Origin: Symbiodinium natans
Lineage: Eukaryota; Sar; Dinophyceae; Suessiales; Symbiodiniaceae
Length of the DNA stretch: 60,000 nt
Reading direction: 5' to 3'
NCBI GenBank assembly: GCA_905221605.1
Contig: CAJNDS010002176.1
Location: 473,800-533,799 of the forward strand
Shown here: piece after piece, positions 1 to 10,683 of the stretch
Layout: each line of letters starts with the position of its first letter
How positions within the stretch are numbered: position 1 is the first letter of the stretch
Program-made: the position numbers and the translations under genes
The notes under the pieces: generated by a model
Told to the model about the DNA's origin: nothing
Databases searched by the model: none
What the model saw: only the letters and a program-made list of their open reading frames with translations

Positions 1-2070
1 ATTGGCCGGCGATGGCCGGTTCCGCAACCATTGCTTTGGCTTCCGCAGCCCGGCAGCACTTTTAGGGGGCCCCCCTTACACGATCTGCACATACAGTGGC
101 CCCGCCACAACAAAAGGAGCGCCGTGAAGGCATGGTATCCCTTCACCCAGTCCTTCAGCAAACCGCCTGAGCCTTTGAGGCCCATGCCTCCCGCCTAAAC
201 TGCACTGTTCAGGCTTGGGGCCGTCGGATTTCACATACCAAGGTGCGCCGAATTTGAATTCGAGGGGCTTTGGCTTAGGGGATTTGGGGTTGGGTTGCCA
301 GCAGGGGGTTTTCAGAGGCTCTCACAGGCTTTCGCATCTTGGAGGGCTTCTTGGGGCAGTGCTCGAGTGTATCTGGGAGGCTTCCTGTCTGTCGCAAGCA
401 CCAGCCAAAGGTCGTATGTGTAGTGTGTAATGTACTCTGAGGAGCATGCTGCAGAGATTGAGCTGCTCAGTTCTGGGGTCTTCCTCTTCCTTCATGTGCG
501 CGCAAACACTGTAGTAATACTTTCCTCTGACCAAGATCTGACAAGATTCCTTTCAGAAGCCCAAGCCAGCAGCCCCATGGCTTGAGCCTTAAGTCACAAG
601 CCTGGTGATAAGCTCTGTCACAGACAGTCTCGAACTCAGACGCAAGGAATGGCTTCGTTTTGCACGTAGTGCTCGTGCATTGTGGGTATCTCTGGTCTCT
701 GTGATGTCGCAAGTAGGTCACGAGGACTACCCTGTTTCATGACAGACTCAAATTCAGCCGAGTGATATCCCCTATCACACCCGGTATGATCCGGTATGCA
801 GGGCGTGTTTCCCTGGACTTGGGCGCCGTGAAAGACGTGAAGGTGCCTTCTTCTTTATTCAGGAGACGTTGGTCTGACTTTCGAACAGGGTTTGGAGATC
901 CATGAACAGGTCTTTAAGCCACGATCCAAGAGACAAGAAAAGAGCCAGCGGAATCAGCGGCAGGTGAGTCGAATGCACAGGGGGCCCAAGTTGCTCGCGT
1001 TTCGATCCGAGGTATGTCATGCATCGCTCAAGCGCTGCGCGGTGCGCCCCAGGGCGATGGCCCCGTCCGTTTGCATGCCAGAGAAGACGGGGAGAGAAGT
1101 CGGGGAGAGGAGATGGAAGTCTTATGGTTCAGAGGCAGGAGCTTGCGGCATTACGCTCTGGTTTTGAGGGTTGTCAGTGCCGCAACAATGCCTGAGCCTG
1201 AAGCCTTAAATGCCTGAAATCAACCTTAGATTTAATTGATTCGGTAGCTGGTGGGGTCATCGTAAGGTGGCTGGCATCACGCCGGTGAGGCGGTGCCACC
1301 TCGCTCCGCCACCCGGACAAAGAACGTACCATGCAACCTTCTCCTGCAAGGGGTGCTGTGAGGCTTTTGATGCCCGTACAGGGCGAGTTCTTTTCGAGCA
1401 TGCTCGGGAAGTCTTCGTTTAAGCATGGCGCTCGAGTGTATGAGTTACTACTTGCTTAAGAACCCCAAAAAGTCAATAATTTGGGGGTTCTTAAGTAAGT
1501 TTTCGTGCCGAGGCTCTTCAGTCTTAGGCTTTGGCATTTCGGGGCTCGGCCCAGCCATGTGGAGATTCCTGAAAGATTGTTTGTTTTGGAGTGGGAGGCC
1601 CAGGTCCTTCCGGAAGCATCTAGCCAAAAAATGAGCTTTCGTGCCTGCAAGTCCATATTCAGGCTTGCAGTCTTTGATTGTTACGCGAGCCGCTGGTGTT
1701 TTATACATCGACTCGAAGACCTCACGCGCAGCCCAAGCTTCCAAGAGCCCTCGCCGCAACGTGTCGGGGCTTTTTGCTCCAAACCCCTTTTGAGCCCCTG
1801 AAAATCCCTGGGACCCTCTGGGGTTCCCCTGGCACGAGACGCCCTGGAATGAAAGAAGCTTTTGGAAGTGGGCGGTTGGCTTGAGTTTAGGCCTAAACCC
1901 TAAAAGGAATAGGTTTGCGTGGTTGTGTCGCCTGAGATGGCGTGGGGTGGGAGAAAGGTGTTTGGGTGACCCTCCACGATCGGGCCATGGCCGCCCTTCG
2001 CATTGCTCGATGCCTTCAAGGCTCTACTGAAAACCGTCAGATCTGCCTCTTGCACGCCATACTACAGCAA
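1..2070. other. stretch with no supportable gene
   Basis: No open frame here shows a recognisable domain, a convincing pair of splice sites or a consistent reading. A minus-strand frame at 1448-1759 reads acceptably but overlaps a hairpin and has no support. Nothing else is seen. Confidence 0.5.
1450..1500. repeat. near-perfect foldback hairpin
   Basis: Arms of about 20 bp (ACTTGCTTAAGAACCCCAAA against the complement of the right arm, two or three mismatches) enclose a loop of about 10 bp. It could be a tiny MITE-like foldback or a structured RNA element. No flanking gene gives it context. Confidence 0.5.
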
Positions 2071-2125
2071 ACCCTAAACCCTACACCCTACACCCTAGAT
2101 CCTAAACCCTAAACCGCAAACCGGA
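2071..2125 (+). repeat. degenerate CCCTAAA telomere-like array
   Basis: Several copies of CCCTAAA and variants (CCCTACA, CCTAGAT) in a row. It is the first and most degraded of the interstitial telomere-type arrays in this window. Confidence 0.7.
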
Positions 2126-4354
2126 CACCCCCCCGCCCCTCCCCCCGGCCAAGTCTGTTCGCCTCGGCCTCGGCCGCGAGGCATGAAAGATTCCCAACGG
2201 AGCGGTCCGGATGTCCCTCCTCAGGGCCTCCACACCCCCACCCCCTTGTTGCTAAGCTTCCGGGATTTTCAATGAGGGCCGAGATTCATGCTCTGGGAAC
2301 CCGGGTTCCTCGGCTTGGTCAAACAACTCACGTTCCGATGCAACAAACTCAATTGTGTTGGCCTGTGCAACGTGTTGCTGTGCCCTTGGAAGCCTCAGAC
2401 AAGAGTCACCAAAAGTGCAGTCATGCTTAAGGCAGAAGAGATGTCATTAGATGTAGCTGTACGGTGTTTTCGGTCATTCACTGGCTGAAAAGCGTTTTGT
2501 TCCGAGCCGCACCGCTGCGTTCAGGTAGTCTTGAGCCCACAGTGCTGCTGTTTCGCTGTTGGGGATGCGGTTTGCGGCTAGACAACAAGTGTTAGACGCA
2601 GTAGCAAGTTCAAGCTGAAAGACCGTTCCAGAACTCACGACTCATGATGGGTCTTTTCATGCATCTTGTGGCCTTGACATGCATGGGCGGGGCTTTCAGG
2701 AGTAGCCGTTCATCCAAGATTTGTCGACTTGCGATATTGGCTGTTCTCCAAACCACGCAAGGACAAGTCGAAGACGAGCGTCAATTGGGTTTCATGCTGG
2801 CAGCAAAAACACAGAAGTGAGGTCGATCGCGGCCAGGGGATGTGCTCGTGAAACAAGAGCTTTCGTTCAAATAAGGTGACGCAGTGAAGCACACCATCCG
2901 CGCGATCGTATATCGGAGTGTTCGTGGGAGCATATGGTTTAAGAAAGGATTGGATATTCGCGGATTTTTCAGGTAATGACTTAGGGGTGTGGGATGAGGG
3001 GCAGAAACATCAAGGAACCAAACCCAAAGGGTCCGAAACACACCATTCCCAGGCTGTCGCAGGGGCTGGGCTGCACTCTGCTGGACAGCCAGAGCGGTGC
3101 AGAGTTCCGCGAGAATCGGCCGCTGCACACAGCAATTGTGAGCAGTTGTGAGTGGGTGTTGAGTTGAAAGATTGGGCCAAGAAGCTGCGATCAGGGCGCG
3201 CGATTGCAGATCGTTTTACGAGTCGAGCTTTTTTCAGGGTCAGCACCTGGTATCAAGTCTTTTGAAAAGAGCGCGTGACAAGTCCCCCCCCCTGCGCCCC
3301 CGACCCAGACCGACCCCAAGCCGTTGAAGTTTGTCAGGCATGGCCAGGCGACTTGTCTCCAGATCAGCGGGGAACTGGTAAGGTTCTGCTGTCAAGGTTC
3401 TGTGGTGGTGGGGGCTTCTTGAAGGTCCAGAGCGTAACGCCACAGAAACGCCTCGCCAAGGAAACCGCCGGAAAGCGAGCATGCTTGCGAGAGATGCGGG
3501 TGCTTGCAGACGCTGCCACGATGATTGGGGCAAGCCATGCCAGCCATCCAAGCCATACAGTATGCAAGCTTCAGAATTACTTCCAAGCATCTAGCTTAGG
3601 AGCTCGAAGCATGAAGCAGTGCTAAGCCATGGTAAGCGGTAAGCCACTCCGAGTCCTCAGCTTGACTTGCGAGAGGCAACACCTTCGTGTTCTCGATCGG
3701 GCAGCTTGGATGCATATTCAGAGACTTCTCTCGAGTCTTTCTCAAGTTGCTGCGGAGTCAAAGCGATCTAGACTCCTGGGGTTTAGGGTTGTTCCTACGG
3801 ATTCAATGGGTACCCCTGAGAGAGTTCTGCTATGGAGCGATCCTGTTAAGCCTTGGGGCTCTTTGCTCCGACTTCGGGCCAGACCAAAGCTACGGGAGCA
3901 CTACAATTCTTGGATGCTATTCGGGGCTATTGGGGGCTTTTTAAGGGCTTTTTAAAGCTTTTTCAGGGCTATTAAGGGCTGTTAAGGGCTTTGGCTCTTT
4001 TTTGGCCCCAGACTTTGCCCGGCGTGCAGTGCAAGATAGTGCGGGACAGTGCTGCTCTTGTCACTTGTCACCTCTTGGTGTGCCGGAGATACAGGCACTG
4101 TGAAATCTGGCGGTGCCCTTCAAGAGCTGCGCTGGTGGAGGCAGCGACGAGTTCCGACTCCAAGGCAGCGCGGTGAAAGAGCTCAGATTTCTGCTTGGCA
4201 GAAGCCCGGACAAGGTGCAGAGGTCGTAGGGAGAAGGCTGCATGAAAAGGTGGTTGCGCAAGCTGTGATGAATTTCCAACGGTGCGAAGGCGTATCCAGC
4301 CAGACTAGCGTATGATGTGTAGATTTGCCAATCTGTCGCCAAGAAAGGTTACAG
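2126..4354. other. stretch with no supportable gene
   Basis: Only short overlapping frames on both strands, none with domains or good splice structure. Near its end (3915-3998) is a short run of degenerate GGGCTTTTTAA-type repeats. Confidence 0.5.
3915..3998 (+). repeat. short degenerate GGGCTWTTAA repeats
   Basis: About six imperfect copies of a 12-15-bp unit built on GGGCT followed by T/A-rich sequence. Slippage-type local repeat. Confidence 0.5.
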
Positions 4355-4513
4355 CCGTGGAACTCCCTGGCCCTGACGCTATCCAGCATTTCTATGTATT
4401 TCTTGTACCTTTTGAGCGGCAAGGAAGTCTTCAGCGAGCTTTGCGAGTACAACGAGACGGTGGCTGGGCGCCGGGGCGCCGAGAAGAGGCCTGATGTGAC
4501 CAGTGCCCTGCAG
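4355..4513 (+). CDS. possible single exon with hydrophobic segment
   Basis: A 53-codon open stretch lies exactly between an acceptor (TTACAG at 4349-4354) and a donor (CTGCAG|GTCTGTG at 4513/4514). It begins Pro-Trp-Asn-Ser and has a hydrophobic run (LALTLSSISMYFLYLL) followed by a charged Glu/Lys/Arg segment, which would suit a membrane-protein exon. Neighbouring exons could not be joined with confidence. The disrupted coding stretch from 4887 on the same strand may belong to the same gene. Family not recognised. The main alternative is a chance open frame. Confidence 0.3.
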
Positions 4514-4886
4514 GTCTGTGCATGGCTACACAGGGTCAGGATTGCATCAGTGTTGCCCTGCTTTGGCCTTAGGCAGTGATTGAAGATTCGAAACATCACA
4601 CCTGCATCGAAAGGGTCGCTCACGACATGTGCCGCAGGTCGCCAGTGTACGTCGTACGTACAGCTCTGGGAGTGGAACTTCGATGACATCGCAAAGGAAG
4701 AGTTGCGGTGCGGTGCGGTGCGGTGGTAGAACACAGCTCCAGCTGATGCCAAGTTCTTCCTTACTTGATCTTCCTTGGATGTCAGCGGCTCTTTGGCTCA
4801 CAAAGCCTTCGACTTGCCGCGATGGTGTGTAGATACCTCTCGGTGGCACGGCTGGTGTTCTGGCTGGCTGTGCGAGGGCCTCCGCG

Positions 4887-5470
4887 CAGTGCTTGCCGGA
4901 TGCCGTGCCGCCGAGCCTTCGGAAGCTCCTTCAGAGCGACGCTGCAAGATTCCCATTGGGAATCTGGGTCAATGGGAATCCCCAGGATCTAATCATGAGC
5001 GCCATCTTTGAAACACGCAGCCAGGAGGTGCTGGGCATAAACACGTCGGTGTCACAGCAGCGACGGCGCAGCGTTGCAGACGGGTTCTATGCCCTGGCAG
5101 GATGCGAGGCAAACGAGCCACAATGGAATTGCCACGGCGCAGAGTCGAGGATGCACGTCATGCTGGGTGCCTTCGTGGTATACAGCGAAGCCCAGCTCGA
5201 TCAGGTGCAGCGCTTGCGAGTGGGTGGCATCTTGGAGCGAGTTGGCGACGGCTCGACTTCTCACAAGGCTTGCACGTTCCCGAGGCGCTTTTCGACCAGG
5301 CGTACAGGGAGCATACCGCATCCCTGGACTTCTTTCGCACATACGCAGCTGAGGCTGCAGATTCTGTAGGCAGCTTCAGGAACGTCTTCGCCAGGATAGG
5401 CGACTTCGACCCTGCAGACCTCTCCTGCCACTGCCATGCATCATCACATGTTGGCTCGGTGCAGTGTTAA
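4887..5470 (+). pseudogene. frameshifted coding-like stretch
   Basis: One plus-strand frame reads plausibly from about 4887 to 5255, including an ATG at 4995 and a segment LGAFVVYSEAQLDQVQRL. The reading then appears to continue in another frame (GLHVPEALFDQAY onwards) to a stop at 5470. The switch falls near 5250-5260 with no obvious intron, so a single-base indel in a decayed gene, or a sequence error, is the simplest explanation. The end runs into a dispersed repeat whose second copy lies near 11,650, so the last codons may be repeat-derived. No family recognised. Confidence 0.3.
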
Positions 5471-5535
5471 ATGGCAACTTAGCAACACGCGAGCCTTTGC
5501 AACAAGTAAGCATGCACACCCCTATACATGATCGC
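5433..5535 (+). repeat. dispersed repeat, copy 1
   Basis: About 100 bp closely matching 11608-11722. Both contain an identical run with TTGGCTCGGTGCAGTGTTAA and then AGCAACAC, and both end in AAGCATGCA plus a pyrimidine-rich tail. Same orientation, 6.2 kb apart. Probably a fragment of a transposable element. Confidence 0.65.
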
Positions 5536-6006
5536 TACTCTTGTCCGGCTGCACGTGGCTCCAGCAACTTGGGGATTCTTCGTTACACGCCCTGGCCAAG
5601 GCCGCGGATATGTGGCATGGCAGTGGGTGGTACTGGGGGTTCTTCAGGGTTCCGAGCTCTGGAAAGCAGACCGCCGTGAACCTTCAATGATAGGGGTTTT
5701 GTGCAAGCATGCATGTTGAAGTACGTCCCAGCACAGCCCTGCTCCGATTTAGAACGTTCTCGCAAGCTACTGTGAGCAGCGCCCCAGCCTTCCAGAAGCA
5801 CGAAAGAACCCTGAGCACCCGACTCCACCTGAGCGTGATTCTGGATGCTTGTCACGTTTCTTTGCTGTCCTCGTGCAGGCAGAAGTCTGGAAGAGACATG
5901 GAGGGCCACCCCGCCATGGGTTTCTTCTGAAGCTACCGCCGGTTCTGGAGGGGTGTGTGGGCCTTCCCAGGTCTTGACTCTGCACGCGTGTGCTTTTTGT
6001 TTCAGA

Positions 6007-6104
6007 CCCCTAAACCCTAAACCCTAAACCCTAAACCCTGAACCCTGAACCCTGAACCCTGAACCCTGAACCCTGAACCCTGAACCCTGAACCCTGAACC
6101 CTGC
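6007..6104 (+). repeat. telomere-type array, CCCTAAA then CCCTGAA
   Basis: About four CCCTAAA units pass directly into about nine CCCTGAA units. The homogeneous block of variant units implies local amplification after the original array was laid down. Confidence 0.9.
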
Positions 6105-7674
6105 TTGGAGGCGCAGCTTGCTGGTGGCCATGGCTTTTCGGTACCGGCCCTCGGCCGCCCGGGGCCCCTTGAAGTCCGCCACTGGCGTGAGCTCGGGGCC
6201 CCTCGAGTTCGCTTCGATCCCATTTCCGTGGTCTCGGCTTCTTTGAGGTCAGATTTGGTGGGTGGTTGTTGTGCTTTGGGCAATTCTTCCGCAAGTATGG
6301 GCTGCTTCTCCCGGACGTAGTGATTTTGAGGCACATGTTCCGTATCGGCATGCGGTTTCAGTATCATTGGCTTTCGGGCAGAGAGAAGGTCTGCAAGGCA
6401 ATTTGCGTACCATAACCACTATGGAACTCTGTCGGAGGACCCTTGGCAGTTTTGCGTTGTAGTGTGTGACCCGAGCGGGTCTGCACGAAACAACTGCGTG
6501 AATACCACCATCTTCACACAACTGCTTATCTCCAAGCAAGCAGCAGGCAGCCCACATCACGGCATATGAATACCAGCATGTCCATCTGCATGTATGCAAG
6601 CAGTTGCTTGTGTGCCTGCGCATATGTGTGCAGTACGCGCGTGCATGACTCTTGCGGCTTCTAAGCGTGTTGTCCTAGAACCGCCCTTTTGGCAAGCAAG
6701 AAGCACTGCAAATAGCAGAGTTGATACATTGTCCCAAACCATGTGCATAACAAGGCAATGTTGGGATGAGGGGAGGGAGGTGGAGGTTCGTGAGCCTGTA
6801 AACGATCATTGGGTGTGCCACCCCGAGCGCTTGGTATCTCTTAAGGGGGTGGGGTGGCACCTCTTGGTCTCTTGGCCTTGAGGGCTCTTTTTGTTTAGGT
6901 ACATGCAAGAGTTTGCGGTGTTCTGGGTTGTACATGGAAGGGTAAAGATGGGCATTTGCCCAATCACCAAGCACCTTCGACGCAGTTGTAGAGATACCCT
7001 TGAGGGGGAGGCGGCTTGAACAGGTCCTCCGTGTAGGCCGGGAAAGTTGCCTTCGAGGGGCCCTTCCAAAGAGGGGTCCAGCATGAGGTGAGAATCGCGA
7101 GACCATCACGCAAGAGAGCTGGTTGGACTGGCTGGTGGGCGTGGGAGCTCAGATTAACGTTTATGCCTTGCAATCCCTAACATGAATGCAGTCAACAAAG
7201 GGTTTTGCGAATGGGAAATTGCGAGTGTGAGAGTCAAAAGCTTCAAGTGTCGTGGCACTCTTGTAGGCTTAGTGCTGCAGCATGGCTACTGAACACTGCT
7301 CGTGATGGCAGTGGGCTGGCAGTGGATGAAGTGTGCAAGCGTATTCGTCTCCGCTAGATGCGTGGCAAAAATCCCAGCTCAGAAAAGCAGGGGCGAAAAG
7401 GTGTACTGAGTGAATGAATATACGAGAGAACGAATGAAACCCACGAAACGGGACAGGAAATATGAGTAGAATAGTAGCGCAAAAAGGGCAAGAAGAGAAA
7501 AACAAAGGGCCCCATTAAATACTGTAATTCTGGTGTATTCTCTTGGTATATTATTTCAAAGCCCACCCAAAGCCCTTATGAAATGGCTGTTTCCAGAGCC
7601 TGCGTTGATTCACGTAGTTCTTATAAGGGCCAGGCCAGAGAATGAATGAGTGCACGGAATGAATGAGCGAGTGG
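6105..7674. other. stretch with no supportable gene
   Basis: Overlapping short frames only. A GTGCCACCCC / GGGGTGGCAC inverted repeat at about 6815-6863 is the one local structure noted. No gene seen. Confidence 0.5.
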
Positions 7675-7783
7675 CCCTAAACCCTAAACCCTAAACCCTA
7701 AACCCTAAACCCTAAACCCTAAACCCTAAACCCTAAACCCTAAACCCTAAACCCTAAACCCTAAACCCTAAACCCTAAACCCC
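7675..7783 (+). repeat. interstitial telomere-type array (CCCTAAA)15
   Basis: About fifteen essentially perfect CCCTAAA heptamers. It is the cleanest and longest such array in the window and is flanked by ordinary sequence on both sides, so it is not a chromosome end here. Confidence 0.95.
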
Positions 7784-7875
7784 GTGGCAACCTGTGAGCC
7801 TCAAAGCAACGATATGACCAAGCGGCGCAATGGCAAAACCTGTCTAAAGCGAGCGACAAAGCAATCGTCAGCTGC

Positions 7876-8003
7876 TAGACGTTAAAAGGAGTGGGGTTCC
7901 TAAGCCCTAGATGTTAAAAGGAGTGGGGTTCCGAGGCCCTAGATGTTAAAAGGAGTGGGGTTCCTAAGCCCTAGATGTTAAAAGGCGTGGGATTCCTAAG
8001 CCC
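7876..8003 (+). repeat. 32-bp minisatellite, four copies
   Basis: Four adjacent 32-bp units starting at 7876, 7908, 7940 and 7972. Each begins TAGATGTTAAAAGGAGTGGG (first unit TAGACG) and ends CTAAGCCC or GAGGCCC. Only a few substitutions separate the units, so the expansion is recent. Confidence 0.95.
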
Positions 8004-8662
8004 CAAAGAGCAGAACGCCCTGAGCCTGTCCTTTTGTCTTTCCTTGAAAGGCGCAAGACACAAACTCAAACGAAGATAAGGTGACGATATGAGCTCGCTG
8101 CAGGGAGGAGCCAATGTTCAAAGAGTCTGTCGAGTAAGATAGATGCCTAGGGCAGGGCAGCCGCGTGCCACATCGATGCAGTTGAGCACCTTACCTGTGT
8201 GGTCGAATTGGAGGTGGATCGCTTTGGCAGAGTGGCTGTCCATGTAAACGCTCTTAAATCGACATAAGAAAGAATACTGACATACTGTTGCAGTCCCCAA
8301 GAGTCGCGCCTTCTTAACCCTAAACCCTAAACCCTAAACCCTTGTTGGGTGGGCTCAGGGTTGGCCGCCTCGTTCTTCGTTCACCAAGGTGGCAGCACCG
8401 ACTCCTTCAACGCCAAGGCGGAGGCGCCGGGTGCAGCAGGGTTCAGTGTTTAGATGCATCTAGGGTTTAGGGTTTAGGGCTTAGGGCTTAGGGTTTAGGG
8501 TTTAGGGCTTAGGGCTTAGGGCTTAGGGCTCAGGGTCTGAGATTTTCAGGTTGAAGGAACGGCAACATAAATGCAGAGCATGCAATGCCCATGCCGAGGC
8601 ATTCGACAGAAACCTGCTGGATGTGTCCCTGCCTTGCCATTGCCTTGGAGTCGTGGTGTGGT
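8004..8662. repeat. two short telomere-type arrays in unannotated sequence
   Basis: CCCTAAA x about 3 at 8316-8341 and, in the opposite orientation, a mixed TTTAGGG/CTTAGGG array at 8461-8537. The rest (about 500 bp) shows no gene. Confidence 0.8.
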
Positions 8663-8795
8663 TACTAGGTAGGCCCTTGGTACCTTTTCTATTTTCCCTT
8701 ATTGAGTTTAAGAGCCCTAAACCCTAAACCCTAAACCCTAGGATCATATTCAGGAATATTTTTCAGAGGGCTTTAAGGGCCAGCCTGGGTTAGGC
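8663..8795 (+). repeat. dispersed repeat family B, copy 1
   Basis: Matches 26103-26215 along most of its length. Shared blocks are GGTAGGCCCTTGG, then TTTT-CTATTTT, GGATCAYATTCAGGA, TCAGAGGGC and GGGCCAGCCT. This copy carries a CCCTAAA insertion at about 8714-8741 that the other copy lacks. Probably a short non-autonomous element. Confidence 0.65.
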
Positions 8796-9903
8796 GCCCC
8801 TGCCTTGACGTGCTTGGGGGGTACTACTTCTTGACGGTACCCTTCTAGGGGTTCTACCCTGGACCCTTAAGGTTGTACCCTTGGGTTTGGGGGTCCCTGT
8901 TTAAGGATCCCTGAGGGAATATAAGGGTCATTTTAAGGGTCAACCTTAGGGGTACGAGTCTTCATCCTTTGAACCGTGTGCTTGAGGGGCTGTGATGGGT
9001 TTAGGGCTAGGGTTTAGGGTTGAGGGTTTAGGGTTGAGGGTTTAGGGTTGAGGGTTTATGATACCCTTCTCTATTTTCAGGCGAGAGCACGGGCCAACAG
9101 ACATCTGTTGCTGGTTGTCAACGCATGGAAACTGATGGCTACTGATCCTGGCCCGGCAAATGGTGTGGCATGTCGATCACGAGTCGATCCCGTTTGTTCG
9201 TGTCGAGTGCACATCCGGGTCGTTTGAGGTACCAGCTCAGCTTGAAAAGCCGCAGGAAATCATTCGGAATCACCGTTTTTGGGGAACCTACAGCCACCTA
9301 CAGCACCCTTTACCGAGGCCATGCGGGCTGGAAGTGCGTTGAGAGAACAGATGAAAGAGTTTCACATCCCTCGTAAAACCGAAAGCCGGGGGTGAACCAC
9401 CTTGTCTTTAGTGGGAAGTGTGTGTGTGAACAAAATAAACCCTAAACCCTAAACCCTAAACCCCCGAGTCCAGAGACCGCAAACGTGCTTTCCAGGCTCA
9501 CCTGCCTCAGCAGCAAAGCCCTCTGAAGCAGGACCCGGCCCTGGAAGTCAGTTTTTCTTCACTTCGGGGACCAGAGCCGAGTATGTTTTAGGGTTTAGGG
9601 TTTAGGGTTTAGGGTTTAGGGTTTAGGGTTTAGGGTTTAGGGTTTGTTAGTTCTTGTTTTCGGGCGGCGTGTGTTTTGGACACCTTTGGCGCCATGAACG
9701 TCGCTGTTCTTCATGCCATAGTCTCGAGTCTGTAATTATTCTGGGGTTCCTGCTTGCGTTCTCGGTGCCAGGTGAGGCACCGGCCTCCTCTTGGTGGTCC
9801 TGGTCATGGCTCTTCGGTGCGGGCCTCAAGCAAAATCATCTGCTAAGAAAATTCCATTAGAAAACCGTGAGGAAAACCTTAAAGTCTTGGGTCTTATTAT
9901 CGG
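8796..9903. other. non-coding stretch with three telomere-type arrays
   Basis: TTTAGGG-type units alternate with TTGAGGG at 8999-9061, CCCTAAA x about 4 lies at 9436-9463, and TTTAGGG x about 8 at 9587-9646. The orientation flips between neighbouring arrays. The sequence between is unannotated. Confidence 0.75.
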
Positions 9904-10236
9904 ATGATAAAGGAGCACCAGGAAAGATCGAAGGTTAGCTCACGAATCCTTTCTGAAGGTTTTTTGTTAACGTTCACTTCGTTTGTTACGAGGCTAGTGA
10001 CAGGAAAGAAGCGAGGAAAAGTAGGGTGTTTAACCATGACAAACCCGTCAGCTAGTCAGGAGTGGGAAAGCTTGAGCCCTGAAGGCGAGGAGACGGCCTC
10101 AACTCCGAAAGGCTGGCGGCCGAGTGGACAATCCTCATCCCTGAATGGCCGAGCAAGTGACAAGTCTCAAGCCGCTAGCGAAGATTCCTCAAAACCCAAA
10201 GGGGGGCAGACAAGAGTCGGAAACCGCAACCCTTGA
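9904..10236 (+). CDS. hypothetical 110-residue reading frame
   Basis: ATG-initiated frame of 110 codons. The second half is polar and rich in Ser, Glu, Gly and Lys (EWESLSPEGEETASTPKGW), resembling a disordered region. No domain, no signal peptide and no good splice partner. It could be an exon or chance. Confidence 0.2.
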   Translation: MIKEHQERSKVSSRILSEGFLLTFTSFVTRLVTGKKRGKVGCLTMTNPSASQEWESLSPEGEETASTPKGWRPSGQSSSLNGRASDKSQAASEDSSKPKGGQTRVGNRNP

Positions 10237-10403
10237 ACTGTTAGATTGTCGACGTGGCGAGCGGCCGGCGTGGTGAGTGAGCTTTGTGAGGGTCTTTTCA
10301 GATTGGGGACTTGAGGAGATGACCGAGAGCCATCCGCGTTCGAGCACCTGGAAGCACAACTCCATGCTGCCCAACAGGACTTGCGCGTGGCATGCAGTGT
10401 CTA

Positions 10404-10514
10404 CCTTGAGAACCAAATGAACCCTAAAAGGGTTTGTGGTTCATATACCCTAATAAGGATTATAGTAGTATAGGGTATATGGTCCCAACTTTAGAGTTCA
10501 TTTGGTTCCCAAGG
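10404..10514. mobile_element. 111-bp MITE-like foldback element with TA flanks
   Basis: The two arms (left about 10404-10451, right about 10468-10514) are inverted copies. CCTTGAGAACCAAATGAACC at the left corresponds to the complement of the right end with two mismatches, and both arms carry ATATACCCTA near the loop. The element is bounded by TA at 10402-10403 and 10515-10516, as expected for Tc1/mariner-type insertion. There is no internal coding capacity, so it would be non-autonomous. Confidence 0.6.
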
Positions 10515-10634
10515 TAAGCTCACACCTTTTGCTCATTCGGATGACCTCCGGGCTTCCTATGGTGGGGCAGGAGATTCGGGAGCTGCGTGCCACCATGGCG
10601 CTGCTGGAGGCCGGCCACGCTGCGAATCCTTTTT

Positions 10635-10683
10635 TAGTGTTTAGGGTTTAGGGTTTAGGGTTTAGGGTTTAGGGTTTAGGGTT
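10635..10683 (+). repeat. telomere-type array TTTAGGG x about 7
   Basis: Seven near-perfect heptamers inside otherwise unique sequence. Confidence 0.9.

Noticed and set aside
4183-4752. 189-codon minus-strand frame
   Set aside because: No domain; the plus strand offers an exon with matched splice borders.
7675-7783. True chromosome end
   Set aside because: The array is flanked on both sides by kilobases of ordinary sequence and by arrays in the opposite orientation.
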